A stretch of DNA of 64,000 bases from an uncultured Lachnospiraceae bacterium (GTDB taxonomy: Bacteria > Bacillota > Clostridia > Lachnospirales > Lachnospiraceae): NCBI GenBank assembly GCA_947626435.1, contig CANQSB010000001.1:248001-312000 (forward strand). The letters are read 5' to 3'. The notes under the pieces are model-generated. The model saw nothing but the letters and a program-made list of their open reading frames with translations. It was not told the DNA's origin and made no database searches. Shown here piece after piece: positions 17,098 to 25,752 of the stretch (the first letter of the stretch is position 1; every line of letters starts with the position of its first letter). The position numbers and the translations under genes were made by a program.

Positions 17098-18423
17098 TTA
17101 TTCATTGCTTTCATCGTCAATTTCCGGCTCCAAAATCACAGCGAGCGAATATGTCCGCGCAAGCTTCACATCTTCAGGCAGATTAAATATAATGTCGCCC
17201 TGATATGCGCCCTCCGTCCATTCATTCAGTCCGAGCCTGCCAAGCAGCAAATCCATGTCAACTACGCCTACTATAGTATTCGCATCTATAGCGCTTATCA
17301 CCGATTCTATACCTGATACCTCTATGCTATAGGTCGCATGAGCGCCCTCGGGAAGCTCCGGTGTTACCGCCTTATAGCCGGCAGGCACCTTATCCACTAC
17401 AATATTTGAAGCGGGTATGCGCAGTGTCCTTTTTACCACGCCTTCAATATTTACCGTAACATTTATATTGCCGTCAAAACTGCTGTCCGCAAACTGCGTA
17501 TTAGCAGGCAGATACTTGCGTATATTGACCGCTGCCGTAAAGCTTTCGCTCTTGTCAGTAAGGTCCAGCGCAGAATCAGACACTGAAAGCTTCGTTATAT
17601 TGTCCAGTGTTGATTTTCTTCCCGCAAGCATAACAGTCGCAGGGTCTGACGTAATATCGCCGCTCACCATATAATCGTCAGCAAGCGTGCCCGTCGCCGT
17701 AAAGCTCAAAGGCACTTCCTTTGTCGCGAGTATGCTGGCAGCTATATTGACCGTTGATATATTCATGCTTATGGAATTATTTTTTATTTCCTTGTCATCC
17801 GCGTCATAAAGCTTCAGCTCCACGCTCGTATTGATATCAGCAGAAAAGTCGTCAACGCTCGTTACCGCCCTGACGCTCTTTATATTGCTTATAACCGATG
17901 CCGGTCCGGACAGCCGCACAATGTTGGGGCTTGGCGTAACCTGACCTACGACATAGCCCTCGGCAGGCTCGCCGGTGACGGAAGCCTCTATGCGCATGTC
18001 AACACGCTTCATGTCCTCTATCTCAAGCTGTACGCTCTCTATGCTGCTCTTGAAATTCAGCTCAGAATTGTTCCGCGTACTTGAAATCTTGATTCCCACC
18101 CTATTCATGGCATTTCGCTCAGATACGTCCGCAACAGCCTTTATGTCGTCCTTAGTCAGCTCGTCAAGGACCTTGCTTCTTCCCTCCACTACCACGTTTA
18201 CAGTATCCACGCCGTCCTCTATGTCATATACCTTGCCCTCGCTCGTGATAGAGCTCGCATTTATAATCTCCAACGGCACATTATAAAAATTCTTCGTTTC
18301 CAGAGGGTTGTTGATATTGTTTATCACAATCCACAGACCGCAGGAAAAAGCAACAGCCAAAAATTTAAGTCCGATATTATTCGTAAAAAGATTTAACACT
18401 CTTTTCCAAAAATTATTTTTCAT
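17098..18423 (-). CDS. cdaR: YbbR-domain protein CdaR, regulator of the c-di-AMP cyclase
   Basis: 441 residues with one N-terminal membrane anchor (GLKFLAVAFSCGLWIVINNI) and a long extracytoplasmic part containing about four YbbR repeats. Each repeat ends in a recognisable stretch such as KVYDIEDGVDTVNVVVEGRS, VSGDITSDPATVMLAGRKST or NVNIEGVVKRTLRIPA. Its start lies inside the end of cdaA (11-bp overlap), so the two are translationally coupled. In Firmicutes this protein binds CdaA and tunes c-di-AMP production. Sequence conservation is lower than in its neighbours, normal for this family. Confidence 0.93.
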   Translation of the reverse strand: MKNNFWKRVLNLFTNNIGLKFLAVAFSCGLWIVINNINNPLETKNFYNVPLEIINASSITSEGKVYDIEDGVDTVNVVVEGRSKVLDELTKDDIKAVADVSERNAMNRVGIKISSTRNNSELNFKSSIESVQLEIEDMKRVDMRIEASVTGEPAEGYVVGQVTPSPNIVRLSGPASVISNIKSVRAVTSVDDFSADINTSVELKLYDADDKEIKNNSISMNISTVNIAASILATKEVPLSFTATGTLADDYMVSGDITSDPATVMLAGRKSTLDNITKLSVSDSALDLTDKSESFTAAVNIRKYLPANTQFADSSFDGNINVTVNIEGVVKRTLRIPASNIVVDKVPAGYKAVTPELPEGAHATYSIEVSGIESVISAIDANTIVGVVDMDLLLGRLGLNEWTEGAYQGDIIFNLPEDVKLARTYSLAVILEPEIDDESNE

Positions 18424-19282
18424 CCCTAGCCCTACCTTTCCAGAGCCCGCGCTTCTTTTCCTCCACTTCTTTATTCTGTATCATGACAAGCTTCTCCCTA
18501 AGACCGTTAGCGTCAAGATTCCTGTAGAGCTCGCCCTCGTAAGTAACGCTCACGTTTCCCGTCTCCTCAGACACGATAATAGTAAGCGCATCCGTCACCT
18601 CGGATATGCCTACTCCCGCACGATGGCGCGTACCGAGCTCCTTGCTTATCTGCATATTGTCTGAAAGCGGCAGATAACAGGTCGCCGATACCACCCTGTT
18701 GCCGCGTATAATTACGGCGCCGTCATGCAGCGGCGTATTATGCTCAAAAATATTGATTAAAAGCTGGCTCGAAATAAGCCCGTCAACCTCTATGCCCGTT
18801 CGCTCGTATTCCGTCAGCGACACATCCTGCTCTATAACCATAAGCGCACCGGTCTTCACCTTGCCCATCTCAAAGCTCGCCTTAATAAGGTCGTTCACAG
18901 TCTTATCAGAAAAACGCTCGTCAGAGGGCTTATCAAAAGATACAATATTCGTAAGAATGTTCTTCCTGCCCAGTTCCTCCAACGCGCGCCTAAGCTCAGG
19001 CTGTAGTATGACCACAATCGCGATGACCGCTATGCTGAACACGTTCTCCACTATCCATATTATAGTGTGCATGTTAAACAGAATGGCAAGCAGAATAAAT
19101 ACCAAAATAATGACAAGCCCCTTCATAAGCTGCCATACCTTTGTATGCTTCGCCCACGCCATAATATGGTACACCAAAAAGGATATAATGATTATTTCCA
19201 CTATATCCTCCCATCTGATGCTGAATCTGTGCAAAGACAGAGATTCAATATATGAATCAAAAAAATCCATAATTCTATTCAT
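18413..19282 (-). CDS. cdaA: Diadenylate cyclase CdaA (c-di-AMP synthase)
   Basis: 289 residues: three hydrophobic spans in the first 90 residues, then the DAC catalytic domain. The catalytic motifs are present: LHDGAVIIRG (DGA) and GTRHRAGVGISE (RHR), with the conserved cyclase-fold stretches GALMVIEQDVSL and TIIVSEETGNVSV. It joins two ATP molecules into c-di-AMP, the second messenger controlling potassium transport and wall homeostasis. It is the first gene of the cdaA-cdaR-glmM unit, 47 bp after a gene for an uncharacterised membrane protein. Confidence 0.98.
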   Translation of the reverse strand: MNRIMDFFDSYIESLSLHRFSIRWEDIVEIIIISFLVYHIMAWAKHTKVWQLMKGLVIILVFILLAILFNMHTIIWIVENVFSIAVIAIVVILQPELRRALEELGRKNILTNIVSFDKPSDERFSDKTVNDLIKASFEMGKVKTGALMVIEQDVSLTEYERTGIEVDGLISSQLLINIFEHNTPLHDGAVIIRGNRVVSATCYLPLSDNMQISKELGTRHRAGVGISEVTDALTIIVSEETGNVSVTYEGELYRNLDANGLREKLVMIQNKEVEEKKRGLWKGRARDEK

Positions 19283-19329
19283 TTAACGCAAATCTCCATT
19301 CCGCCGCTTTTAATAATGCCCTGTCACAA

Positions 19330-20277
19330 TCAATGCTTTTTTACCGCCTTGTCGGGCACCCTTATCGTTTTAACCCGCTTTTGCGGCGTAGCTACTGTAT
19401 TTTTAGGCACTGCCTTTACATAGTAATAATACTCGTCGTCCTCAAACTGCACAAGCTCCGTCCTCGAATAATCCACATTAAATACAAAAAACTCCAAAAC
19501 CTTGGCAATCGCAACCGCCGCGATGCTTCCCAGTATGACCTCCAAAATAGGCATCTCCGTATTGTACATTAAATCGCCAAAAAGCAATATGAGTATATTC
19601 AAAAGCGCTCCCGTAATCATGGCGATAGTCCAAGCGTAATCTATACTGAGCCTTCTTATAAAATATACCACCAACAGCGTAAGCACAAAGCCCACTATCG
19701 CGATAAACATTTCCTTATTCTTCATCAGTCCGTCTATGACATACTTAAATTTTTCCAGCGAGCCGTCCTCCTCAAAGGTGCTGAGCATTGACGCGCTGTT
19801 AGCCATGTAGCCCACAGTATAATAAACTATCACGCCGCTTGCCACAGATACGGCGGACACCGGAGTGCCGACCAGCCCCACCACGATTGGCATGACATAT
19901 GGTATTTTTAGTATAAAGCATATCGGCGTAAGAAGTATTGCAAGCGTATCTCTAGGTGAAAATCTGATATACAGTACGAACAGCAGAAGAAACACCGCAA
20001 GCGCCACAAGCGCACATTCCGCTGAAAGCTCATACAGATGTCCAAGCGTAACCGCCGCCGCCACAAATACGATAAAATTCATTGGCAAAAACGAGCAGAC
20101 AAGCGACAAAACCAGTACCACCACACCGTTTTTGAGTCTGCCCATATAGCCTATCTCCCCGTTAATCAGAAGCAGCGCAGCCGCCGCAAGCAGAAATTTA
20201 CATACCGGGGTGATAAACGCCTCATATCTACTGTAAAACCTCTTCAGGTGCTCACGCAAAACCAATAGGTCAGTCAT
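19330..20277 (-). CDS. Uncharacterised polytopic membrane protein
   Basis: 315 residues; I do not recognise a named family. About eight or nine hydrophobic segments fill residues 22-262 (for example KFLLAAAALLLING and VVVLVLSLVCSFLPMNFIVF), with a Gly/Val-rich re-entrant-looking stretch VMPIVVGLVGTPVSAVSVA. The soluble C-terminal tail has an acidic-aromatic patch, EDDEYYYYVKAVPK, followed by a strongly basic end (KRVKTIRVPDKAVKKH). It lies directly upstream of cdaA and 24 bp after another small membrane protein gene, so the two may be co-transcribed with the c-di-AMP genes. A link to c-di-AMP or wall growth is only suggested by position. Confidence 0.8.
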   Translation of the reverse strand: MTDLLVLREHLKRFYSRYEAFITPVCKFLLAAAALLLINGEIGYMGRLKNGVVVLVLSLVCSFLPMNFIVFVAAAVTLGHLYELSAECALVALAVFLLLFVLYIRFSPRDTLAILLTPICFILKIPYVMPIVVGLVGTPVSAVSVASGVIVYYTVGYMANSASMLSTFEEDGSLEKFKYVIDGLMKNKEMFIAIVGFVLTLLVVYFIRRLSIDYAWTIAMITGALLNILILLFGDLMYNTEMPILEVILGSIAAVAIAKVLEFFVFNVDYSRTELVQFEDDEYYYYVKAVPKNTVATPQKRVKTIRVPDKAVKKH

Positions 20278-20301
20278 AACAAATTCCTTTCCGATAAGAC
20301 A

Positions 20302-20700
20302 CTACCGTTTCGTCTCCTTATCATAAAGATAGGAAAGCTTTTTCAGATTGTTGTAGTATCTTTTTAAGCTTTTTTTAGCCCTCGTATAGCGATATGTATA
20401 TATTCCGTAGGAAACTGCCGCATAAAGCACAATATAAACAAGATATATTATTATAACTCTTCTGCCAAATTTAAGCAAATCCATCTTGTAAATATCCGCC
20501 ATAAGCGTTTCAAAATTATATAATATATACATTCCAAAGACAATAAAAAAACCAACCGTACCGCTGATTACCGCTCTGATTACCTGCAGTCCGATATAAT
20601 CGCCTCTAAAGTAGCTTCCTATGGACACGTTTTTCTTGCCCTCGTTTGCCTCATAGGAAGCCATCTTTGTCATCAGTTTTATTCTTTCCTCATTTAACAT
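20302..20700 (-). CDS. Uncharacterised small membrane protein with two spans
   Basis: 132 residues, no family recognised. Two hydrophobic segments (about residues 38-58, AVISGTVGFFIVFGMYILY, and 82-103, VIIIYLVYIVLYAAVSYGIY) are flanked by charged stretches; both ends are predicted cytoplasmic, and the C-terminus is rich in Lys, Arg and Tyr (AKKSLKRYYNNLKKLSYLYD). It lies between the flagellar-type zinc protein gene and the larger membrane protein gene, with gaps of about 24 bp on each side, implying one transcript. Function unknown; a complex with the following membrane protein is possible. Confidence 0.75.
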   Translation of the reverse strand: MLNEERIKLMTKMASYEANEGKKNVSIGSYFRGDYIGLQVIRAVISGTVGFFIVFGMYILYNFETLMADIYKMDLLKFGRRVIIIYLVYIVLYAAVSYGIYTYRYTRAKKSLKRYYNNLKKLSYLYDKETKR

Positions 20701-20724
20701 ATCAATGCCCCATGCCGCCTGTCT

Positions 20725-21141
20725 CTATCTGTCCAAAAATCTCATCTTATTGCCGTCGCTGCCTCTTTTCTTTACAGGCTCCTCAATAACGCGCTTAGGC
20801 TTCTCAATGGCATGCGAGAGGTTTGACGCAAGCTGGTTCTTGCACTTCTCGCACAGCTTGCCGGAGCGAATCATAGTGCCGCAGTTCTCGCATGGAAGCT
20901 TCACAGGAGAATCCGCCGTAAACTCAAGACGCTCCTCCCTAATCCACTGCTGAATCTGCCCTGCCTCGACCTCGCAGGCTTCCGCGACCTCTTTTATATC
21001 TGTATGAGGATTCTCGCGTATATATTTCTTTACCGCCTGAAATGTTTCCTCCAGTTTTGCCCTGCACGCCGGACAAATCGGCATCCCCGAAATGTGGTTA
21101 AAAAGTTTTCCGCATTTTCTGCAATTTCTTACGTCGCTCAT
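20725..21141 (-). CDS. Flagellar operon protein, YvyF-like zinc-binding regulator
   Basis: 138 residues from the ATG at 21141 (GGAGG 10 bases upstream); an ATG at 21156 overlapping the comF stop is the alternative. Two zinc-knuckle pairs frame the protein: CRKCGKLF..CPACRAKL at the N-terminus and CENCGTMI..CEKCKNQL further on. Between them is a helical segment with a MerR-like helix-turn-helix look (DIKEVAEACEVEAGQIQQWI). This matches the TIGR03826/YvyF family that sits beside comF and flagellar genes in Bacillus and Clostridia. A role in flagellar gene control is expected from the family but not shown here. Confidence 0.82.
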   Translation of the reverse strand: MSDVRNCRKCGKLFNHISGMPICPACRAKLEETFQAVKKYIRENPHTDIKEVAEACEVEAGQIQQWIREERLEFTADSPVKLPCENCGTMIRSGKLCEKCKNQLASNLSHAIEKPKRVIEEPVKKRGSDGNKMRFLDR

Positions 21142-21155
21142 CCGCTTTTCCTCCA

Positions 21156-21866
21156 TTAAATTCCCTCTCCTATGCAGAGAGTAATAAAATAAATTTTTTC
21201 CACACCATGACGCTTTAACTCCGACGCTACCGCATCCAGTGTGCTTCCAGTCGTGTAAATGTCATCGATGAGTATGGTTTTATTTAATTTTACAACATCT
21301 GAGCCAATATTAAAAGCTTTTTTCAAATTATTTTGTCTGGATATTGCATTTAATTGTTTTTGAGGCAGGGTTTTTTTAGTTCTTTTTACCAAATCAGCCC
21401 TTGTAGGAATGCCGGAGAGCTTAGAAAGCTCCCTCGCCACAAGCTCCGCCTGATTATACCCCCGCTTATCCTGGCGCGTCCTGTAAAGCGGCACCGGAAT
21501 AAGGGCATCCGCCTCCATCGCGCGTATTTCGCGCTTAAAATGTTTGTATACATCCCTTGCGTAAAACTGCGCATACTCGCCTCTGTGCCTGTATTTAAAG
21601 CGGTATATGCTCTTACGCATACTCTGGTAATCGTAAAGCGCGATTCCATAATCAAACACATGTCTGCGCCGCACGCAGTCGCCGCAGTATACCTGTCCGT
21701 CGTCATGAAGCTGCTTTCCGCATTTCCTGCATGTGGGCGGCTTTACATACTGGATTTTGGCAGCGCACCCATCGCATACCAAATTATCTCCAAACGGCAA
21801 AATGTCATCACACACCGGACAATGGCGTGGAAAGAGCAAATCCTTCAGCCTTTCACCCAAACTCAT
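21156..21866 (-). CDS. comF: ComF-family phosphoribosyltransferase-like protein
   Basis: 236 residues from the ATG at 21866, which overlaps the recD2 stop as ATGA. An N-terminal zinc site (CPVC..CDGC) is followed by a second Cys cluster (CRKCG..CGDC), then the phosphoribosyltransferase fold with the PRPP loop KTILIDDIYTTGSTLDAVA. The block VPLYRTRQDKRGYNQAELVA is typical of ComFC. Family members help natural DNA uptake in competent species, though many carriers are not known to be competent. The tight coupling to recD2 here (a DNA helicase) fits a DNA-processing role. Confidence 0.93.
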   Translation of the reverse strand: MSLGERLKDLLFPRHCPVCDDILPFGDNLVCDGCAAKIQYVKPPTCRKCGKQLHDDGQVYCGDCVRRRHVFDYGIALYDYQSMRKSIYRFKYRHRGEYAQFYARDVYKHFKREIRAMEADALIPVPLYRTRQDKRGYNQAELVARELSKLSGIPTRADLVKRTKKTLPQKQLNAISRQNNLKKAFNIGSDVVKLNKTILIDDIYTTGSTLDAVASELKRHGVEKIYFITLCIGEGI

Positions 21867-24106
21867 TCTGTTATCTCGCATATTCTGTCCTTTAGTCCCG
21901 TAAATCTTTTCTGTTCGCTTTCATTTTCTATCATCTGTCTTATCGTCTCGCTGCTGCCGAGAATGACCAGACAATTTTTTGCCCTCGTCACCCCGGTATA
22001 AAGGAGATTTCTATTGAAAAGCAGCCTCGGTCCCGTCAAAAGCGGCATAATCACCGCGGGATATTCGCTCCCCTGCGACTTATGTATCGTAATGGCATAG
22101 GCAAGCTCTATCTCGTCAAGTCCACCGAACGGATACGTCACCCTGCGCATATCGTCATACTCTACCACAACTGTTTTCGCCGTCTCGTTTATTTCGCGCA
22201 CAATGCCTATATCGCCGTTAAATACGCCCTGCCCGCTGTCAACAGTTATACCATATTTGCTTAATATCTCCCACTCCAACTGGTAATTGTTCTTTATCTG
22301 CATCACCTTGTCCCCGGTACGCAGGACGCCATCACCAACGACCAACTCCGCTTTCAGGCTTGACGGCGGATTTAACCGGCTCTGCAATATTTTATTGAGC
22401 GTTTCCACGCCAAGCGCTCCGCGACGCATAGGCGTAAGCACCTGTATGTCATATATTCCCGCATTCACGTATTTAGGCAGTTTTTCAGTCGCCAGTATAA
22501 TCATATGCTTGTATATGGCATTTATATTATCTCTTTTCAAAAAGAAAAAATCCTTACTTTTATTGTCAAGCGCAATCTGTCGTCCTTCATTTATGAGGTG
22601 GGCGTTCACGACAATGTCGCTCTCGTCCGACTGGCGGAAGATTTTCGACAGCGAAACGCTCGCAAAGCGCCCGCTCTCCAGTATATCCTTCAGCACCTGC
22701 CCGGCTCCCACTGATGGAAGCTGATTTCTGTCGCCCACCAGTATAAGCCTTGTCCCGGGCAGGACAGCCTTCAAAAGCGCCTGAAAAAGATATATGTCGA
22801 CCATCGACATTTCATCTATAATTATAACGTCCGCCTCCAGAGGATTAAACTCATTTTTTTCAAAATGAACTCCCGAAAAGCCGTTTTCATCATCTGAAAC
22901 CGCCCCATTAATTTCAAGCAGCCGATGTATCGTCCTCGCCTCAAACCCGGTCGCTTCAGTCATTCGTTTAGCCGCACGCCCTGTCGGCGCGGCAAGGAAT
23001 ATGTCCAGTCCTTCACTTTCAAAGTAACGCAAAATCATGTTTATTGTCGTGGTTTTTCCGGTACCCGGACCTCCCGACAATATAAATATTCCGTTTTGGA
23101 CTGCCTCAATGACCGCAGTCCTCTGCTGCTCGTCAAGCCGTATGTTGTTGGCCTCCTCAAGTCCTTTAAGCTTATCCGTAAGCCTGCCAAGCTCAATCTC
23201 CGTAAGCCTGTCCGCCCCATCAAACGCCTGCTGCAGCTCATGCAGAAGTTTCGCACAGTTAAGTTCGGCATAATAAGCACTCACACTGTAAACGCATTTG
23301 CCGCCGTTTTCCTTTATCACGATTTTCCTGTCTACCGCCAGATTGGAAATTTGCGGCTCAATCTGTTCCGCTGTAATGCCAAGCATATCAGACGAACGCT
23401 CAAGCAAAAGCTCTGCCGGCAGATATGTATGTCCCTCCGCGCCCGCCTGAGAAAGAATATACGTCAATCCACTGCGTATTCTGTACTCCGAATCTACATG
23501 TATGCCAATCTTGGACGCAATTTCATCAGCCGTCCTAAATCCTACACCCGTTATGTCTTCCGCAAGCTTATATGGATTTTCCTTCATTATGTTGTATAAG
23601 CCCATCCCATAGCGCTTATAAATCTTTGCCGCAAGAGTATTTGATATGCCGTATTTCTGTAGGAAGACCATCGCTGCCCGCGCGTCCTTCTTATCCTCCA
23701 CCTGCTCCGCTATCTCGCGCGCTTTTTTGTCGCTTATACCCTTGACCTCAGCCAGCCTATGCGGCTCCTCCTCTATCACGCGAAACGTATCGCTGCCAAA
23801 GCGCCGCACTATACGCGCCGCGAGCGCTGCGCCTACTCCCTTTATCGCTCCCGAACCCAGATAATGCTCTATCGCGTCCGAATCCTCCGGAACCGTCACG
23901 CGAAAATCCCTTGCCGCAAACTGCCTCCCATATGCGGCATGTTCTACATACTCTCCGTCAAGCTCAACGCACTCGCCCTCGTCAAGCCGGGCAAATACGC
24001 CGGTACAGGTTATATTCTGTCCACCCGATTCAAGCCTTAAAACCGTATATCCGTTTTGTGGGTTTTTAAATATTATATGCTCCACGAATCCCTTGATAGT
24101 TTCCAA
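21863..24106 (-). CDS. recD2: RecD2-type 5'-3' DNA helicase
   Basis: About 747 residues. I favour the TTG at 24106 (GGGGGA upstream, giving METIKGFVEHIIF); the ATG at 24139 lies inside a terminator hairpin and the ATG at 24124 lacks a ribosome site. The N-terminal part holds the helix-hairpin-helix repeats (IKGVGAALAARIVRRF, AEVKGISDKKAREIAE, ITGVGFRTADEIA) that mark RecD2 rather than RecBCD RecD. Superfamily 1 motifs follow: Walker A SGGPGTGKTTT, DEMSMVD (motif II), GDRNQLPSVGAGQVL (motif III) and AYAITIHKSQGSEYP (motif V). It is a repair or recombination helicase in organisms without RecBC partners. Confidence 0.95.
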   Translation of the reverse strand: METIKGFVEHIIFKNPQNGYTVLRLESGGQNITCTGVFARLDEGECVELDGEYVEHAAYGRQFAARDFRVTVPEDSDAIEHYLGSGAIKGVGAALAARIVRRFGSDTFRVIEEEPHRLAEVKGISDKKAREIAEQVEDKKDARAAMVFLQKYGISNTLAAKIYKRYGMGLYNIMKENPYKLAEDITGVGFRTADEIASKIGIHVDSEYRIRSGLTYILSQAGAEGHTYLPAELLLERSSDMLGITAEQIEPQISNLAVDRKIVIKENGGKCVYSVSAYYAELNCAKLLHELQQAFDGADRLTEIELGRLTDKLKGLEEANNIRLDEQQRTAVIEAVQNGIFILSGGPGTGKTTTINMILRYFESEGLDIFLAAPTGRAAKRMTEATGFEARTIHRLLEINGAVSDDENGFSGVHFEKNEFNPLEADVIIIDEMSMVDIYLFQALLKAVLPGTRLILVGDRNQLPSVGAGQVLKDILESGRFASVSLSKIFRQSDESDIVVNAHLINEGRQIALDNKSKDFFFLKRDNINAIYKHMIILATEKLPKYVNAGIYDIQVLTPMRRGALGVETLNKILQSRLNPPSSLKAELVVGDGVLRTGDKVMQIKNNYQLEWEILSKYGITVDSGQGVFNGDIGIVREINETAKTVVVEYDDMRRVTYPFGGLDEIELAYAITIHKSQGSEYPAVIMPLLTGPRLLFNRNLLYTGVTRAKNCLVILGSSETIRQMIENESEQKRFTGLKDRICEITE

Positions 24107-24120
24107 CCAGAATCCCCCAA

Positions 24121-24164
24121 ACATTAAAAGCCAACTCATTTATGATAATATAACGAGTTGGCTT
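24121..24164 (-). terminator. Rho-independent terminator after the flagellar rod cluster
   Basis: On the minus strand, AAGCCAACTC pairs with GAGTTGGCTT (10 bp, 17-base loop) and is followed by TTTTAATGT. It lies 24 bp after the stop of the FlgJ-like gene and contains the first ATG of the long recD2 open frame, which argues for a later recD2 start. Confidence 0.7.
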
Positions 24165-24187
24165 CATCCTTTTGATATTTGCCTCAA

Positions 24188-24592
24188 CTATTCAGCGTCT
24201 TCACAGTTATCATCACCGGGCTGTATTTTCTTTGCTTCATTCTGACGCTTCATCTGCTCATATAACGTCCTCGCCAAACCTATGCTGCCACTGTCCGCGA
24301 CCTGGCTGCCAAGCTGCTGAAGCGCCGTTTCCTTAAAAACGCCTACCATCTTATTGCCATATGAATTTTCGTCCTTATCGTCCGAAAACATTTTTGTCGA
24401 TTCGAGCATCGTGTCAAAAATCTTCTCAACAAAATACGCTTCAAACTCCTTGCACGCATCCATGAGCTCCTCATCCGACTCGCCGCTTGCGCTGTTTTCA
24501 AGCTTGCTTTGAAGCGCCGATGCCTTATTGCTCTGCGCCGTCTGAGCAGACAAATAATCCGAATAAGCCGTACCCATTCCGCCAATATCCAT
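24188..24592 (-). CDS. FlgJ N-terminal-type rod-binding protein
   Basis: 134 residues. The central block EELMDACKEFEAYFVEKIFDTMLES with NKMVGVFKETALQQLGSQVADSG matches the rod-binding domain of FlgJ (Rod-binding family). The muramidase domain of proteobacterial FlgJ is absent, as usual in Firmicutes. The protein should cap or chaperone flagellar rod assembly. It follows two rod genes at the end of the mbl cluster and is followed by a terminator. The highly charged C-terminus (PGDDNCEDAE) is unremarkable. Confidence 0.87.
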   Translation of the reverse strand: MDIGGMGTAYSDYLSAQTAQSNKASALQSKLENSASGESDEELMDACKEFEAYFVEKIFDTMLESTKMFSDDKDENSYGNKMVGVFKETALQQLGSQVADSGSIGLARTLYEQMKRQNEAKKIQPGDDNCEDAE

Positions 24593-24734
24593 ACTAATCC
24601 CCCATTCTTAATAAGCCTGCGAACTTGTTCCTTAAGCACAAATTCATGTGTGAAAAATTTATTTTTCAAACTATCCTTCACGCTGACATTATCTGCTTAA
24701 ATAACCCGAAAAATGAATGAACCTTAAATGCATC

Positions 24735-24821
24735 GGAAAAACGCCGTCCCTGCGTTTTTCCTAAACATTTAGGAAATCTTAGGCAGCGTACTTTGCTGCC
24801 TTAGAGTTCCTTAATGTTTTA
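24735..24821. repeat. R2 palindromic repeat, copy 1
   Basis: The element starts with a hairpin (GAAAAACGC..GCGTTTTTC), continues with TAAACATTTAGGAA, has an inner hairpin (CTTAGGCAG..CTGCCTTAG) and closes with TTCCTTAATGTTTTA, the complement of the earlier block. A second copy lies at 61717 with the same order of parts and a different inner sequence. It occupies most of the 229-bp gap between two flagellar genes. Confidence 0.7.
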
Positions 24822-25637
24822 TTAACGCTTTAACTGGTTTGCCTGCTGCAGCATCTCGTCTGAGGTAGTGATAACCTTTGAATTCATCTCATATGCGCGC
24901 TGCGCTATAATCATATTTACCATCTCGTCAGCCACCTGCACGTTTGAGCCTTCAAGATATCCCTGCACCAACGCACTTTTCTCCAAATCATCAGTGTCAG
25001 CCTCGTTCATCGACGCGCCGCTTGCCTCCGTTTCCTGATACATGCTGTTGCCGACCTTATCCAGACCCGCCGGATTATTAAACTGCCACAGACCGATGGC
25101 TACGTCAAGGCTCTGCGCATGCCCCTCCTCATCGGGATAAAAAAGCTCTCCGCCATCGCCTACAGTAATCTTATTGACCTTCGTATCGCCGTCAACTATT
25201 ATGGGCTCGCCCTCAGTACTGAGCACCGGAAGACCGTCTTTGTCAGTGAGCATCAGGTCGTCGCCGTATATGGCAAACACAAACTCACCGTTCCTCGTAT
25301 AATATGTATTGCCGTCCGTACCGCGGATGCCAAAAAAGCCGTCGCCGTCAATGGCAAAATTCGTAGCGCCGGGAGTTTCCAAAAAGCTGCCCGTAGTGAA
25401 TATGGAAGTGACTGCCGTATTCCTCGTGCCAAGACCCACCTCAGCGCCCACAGGCTTATTTACCACATTCGCCGTAGTCGTCTTTGTCTGTATCGTCTGG
25501 TAAAGAAGCGATTTGAACTCCATTACCTCTTTCTTGTAACCCGTAGTGTTTACGTTTGAAAGATTGTGCGCCACATTGTCAAGATTCAACTGCTGTGCAA
25601 TCATGCCCGTCGCACCCGTCCATAATGACCTTACCAT
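24822..25637 (-). CDS. flhP: Flagellar hook-basal body protein FlhP (FlgG family)
   Basis: 271 residues from the ATG at 25637 behind AGGAGG; further in-frame sequence upstream is not coding-like. The N-terminus MVRSLWTGATGMIAQQLNLD with NVAHNLSNVNTTGYKKE is the universal rod/hook signature, and the C-terminus VADEMVNMIIAQRAYEMNSK with TTSDEMLQQANQLKR is the matching helix. Such proteins are exported by the flagellar type III system and polymerise into the distal rod. The order mbl-rod-rod matches Bacillus mbl-flhO-flhP, so I use that name. It may serve as FlgG if no other copy exists in the genome. Confidence 0.92.
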   Translation of the reverse strand: MVRSLWTGATGMIAQQLNLDNVAHNLSNVNTTGYKKEVMEFKSLLYQTIQTKTTTANVVNKPVGAEVGLGTRNTAVTSIFTTGSFLETPGATNFAIDGDGFFGIRGTDGNTYYTRNGEFVFAIYGDDLMLTDKDGLPVLSTEGEPIIVDGDTKVNKITVGDGGELFYPDEEGHAQSLDVAIGLWQFNNPAGLDKVGNSMYQETEASGASMNEADTDDLEKSALVQGYLEGSNVQVADEMVNMIIAQRAYEMNSKVITTSDEMLQQANQLKR

Positions 25638-25752
25638 ATTAAACCTCCTATTACTCTGTCTATGCCAAGCCCGCATAAAGCGCCGCCCTTTGCGGTTTTG
25701 CCTTATCGTATTGAATAACCATCGTCAAGAACGCTTAGAACTTCTTAACATT

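Noticed and set aside
24107-24139. RecD2 starting at the ATG at 24139
   Set aside because: The ATG lies inside the terminator stem that ends the flagellar cluster and has no ribosome site.
25726-25752. Third R2 copy after the FlhO gene
   Set aside because: Only about 20 bases resemble the right end of R2 (TTAGAACTTCTTAACATTTTA); no left end or hairpin is present, so it is at best a remnant.
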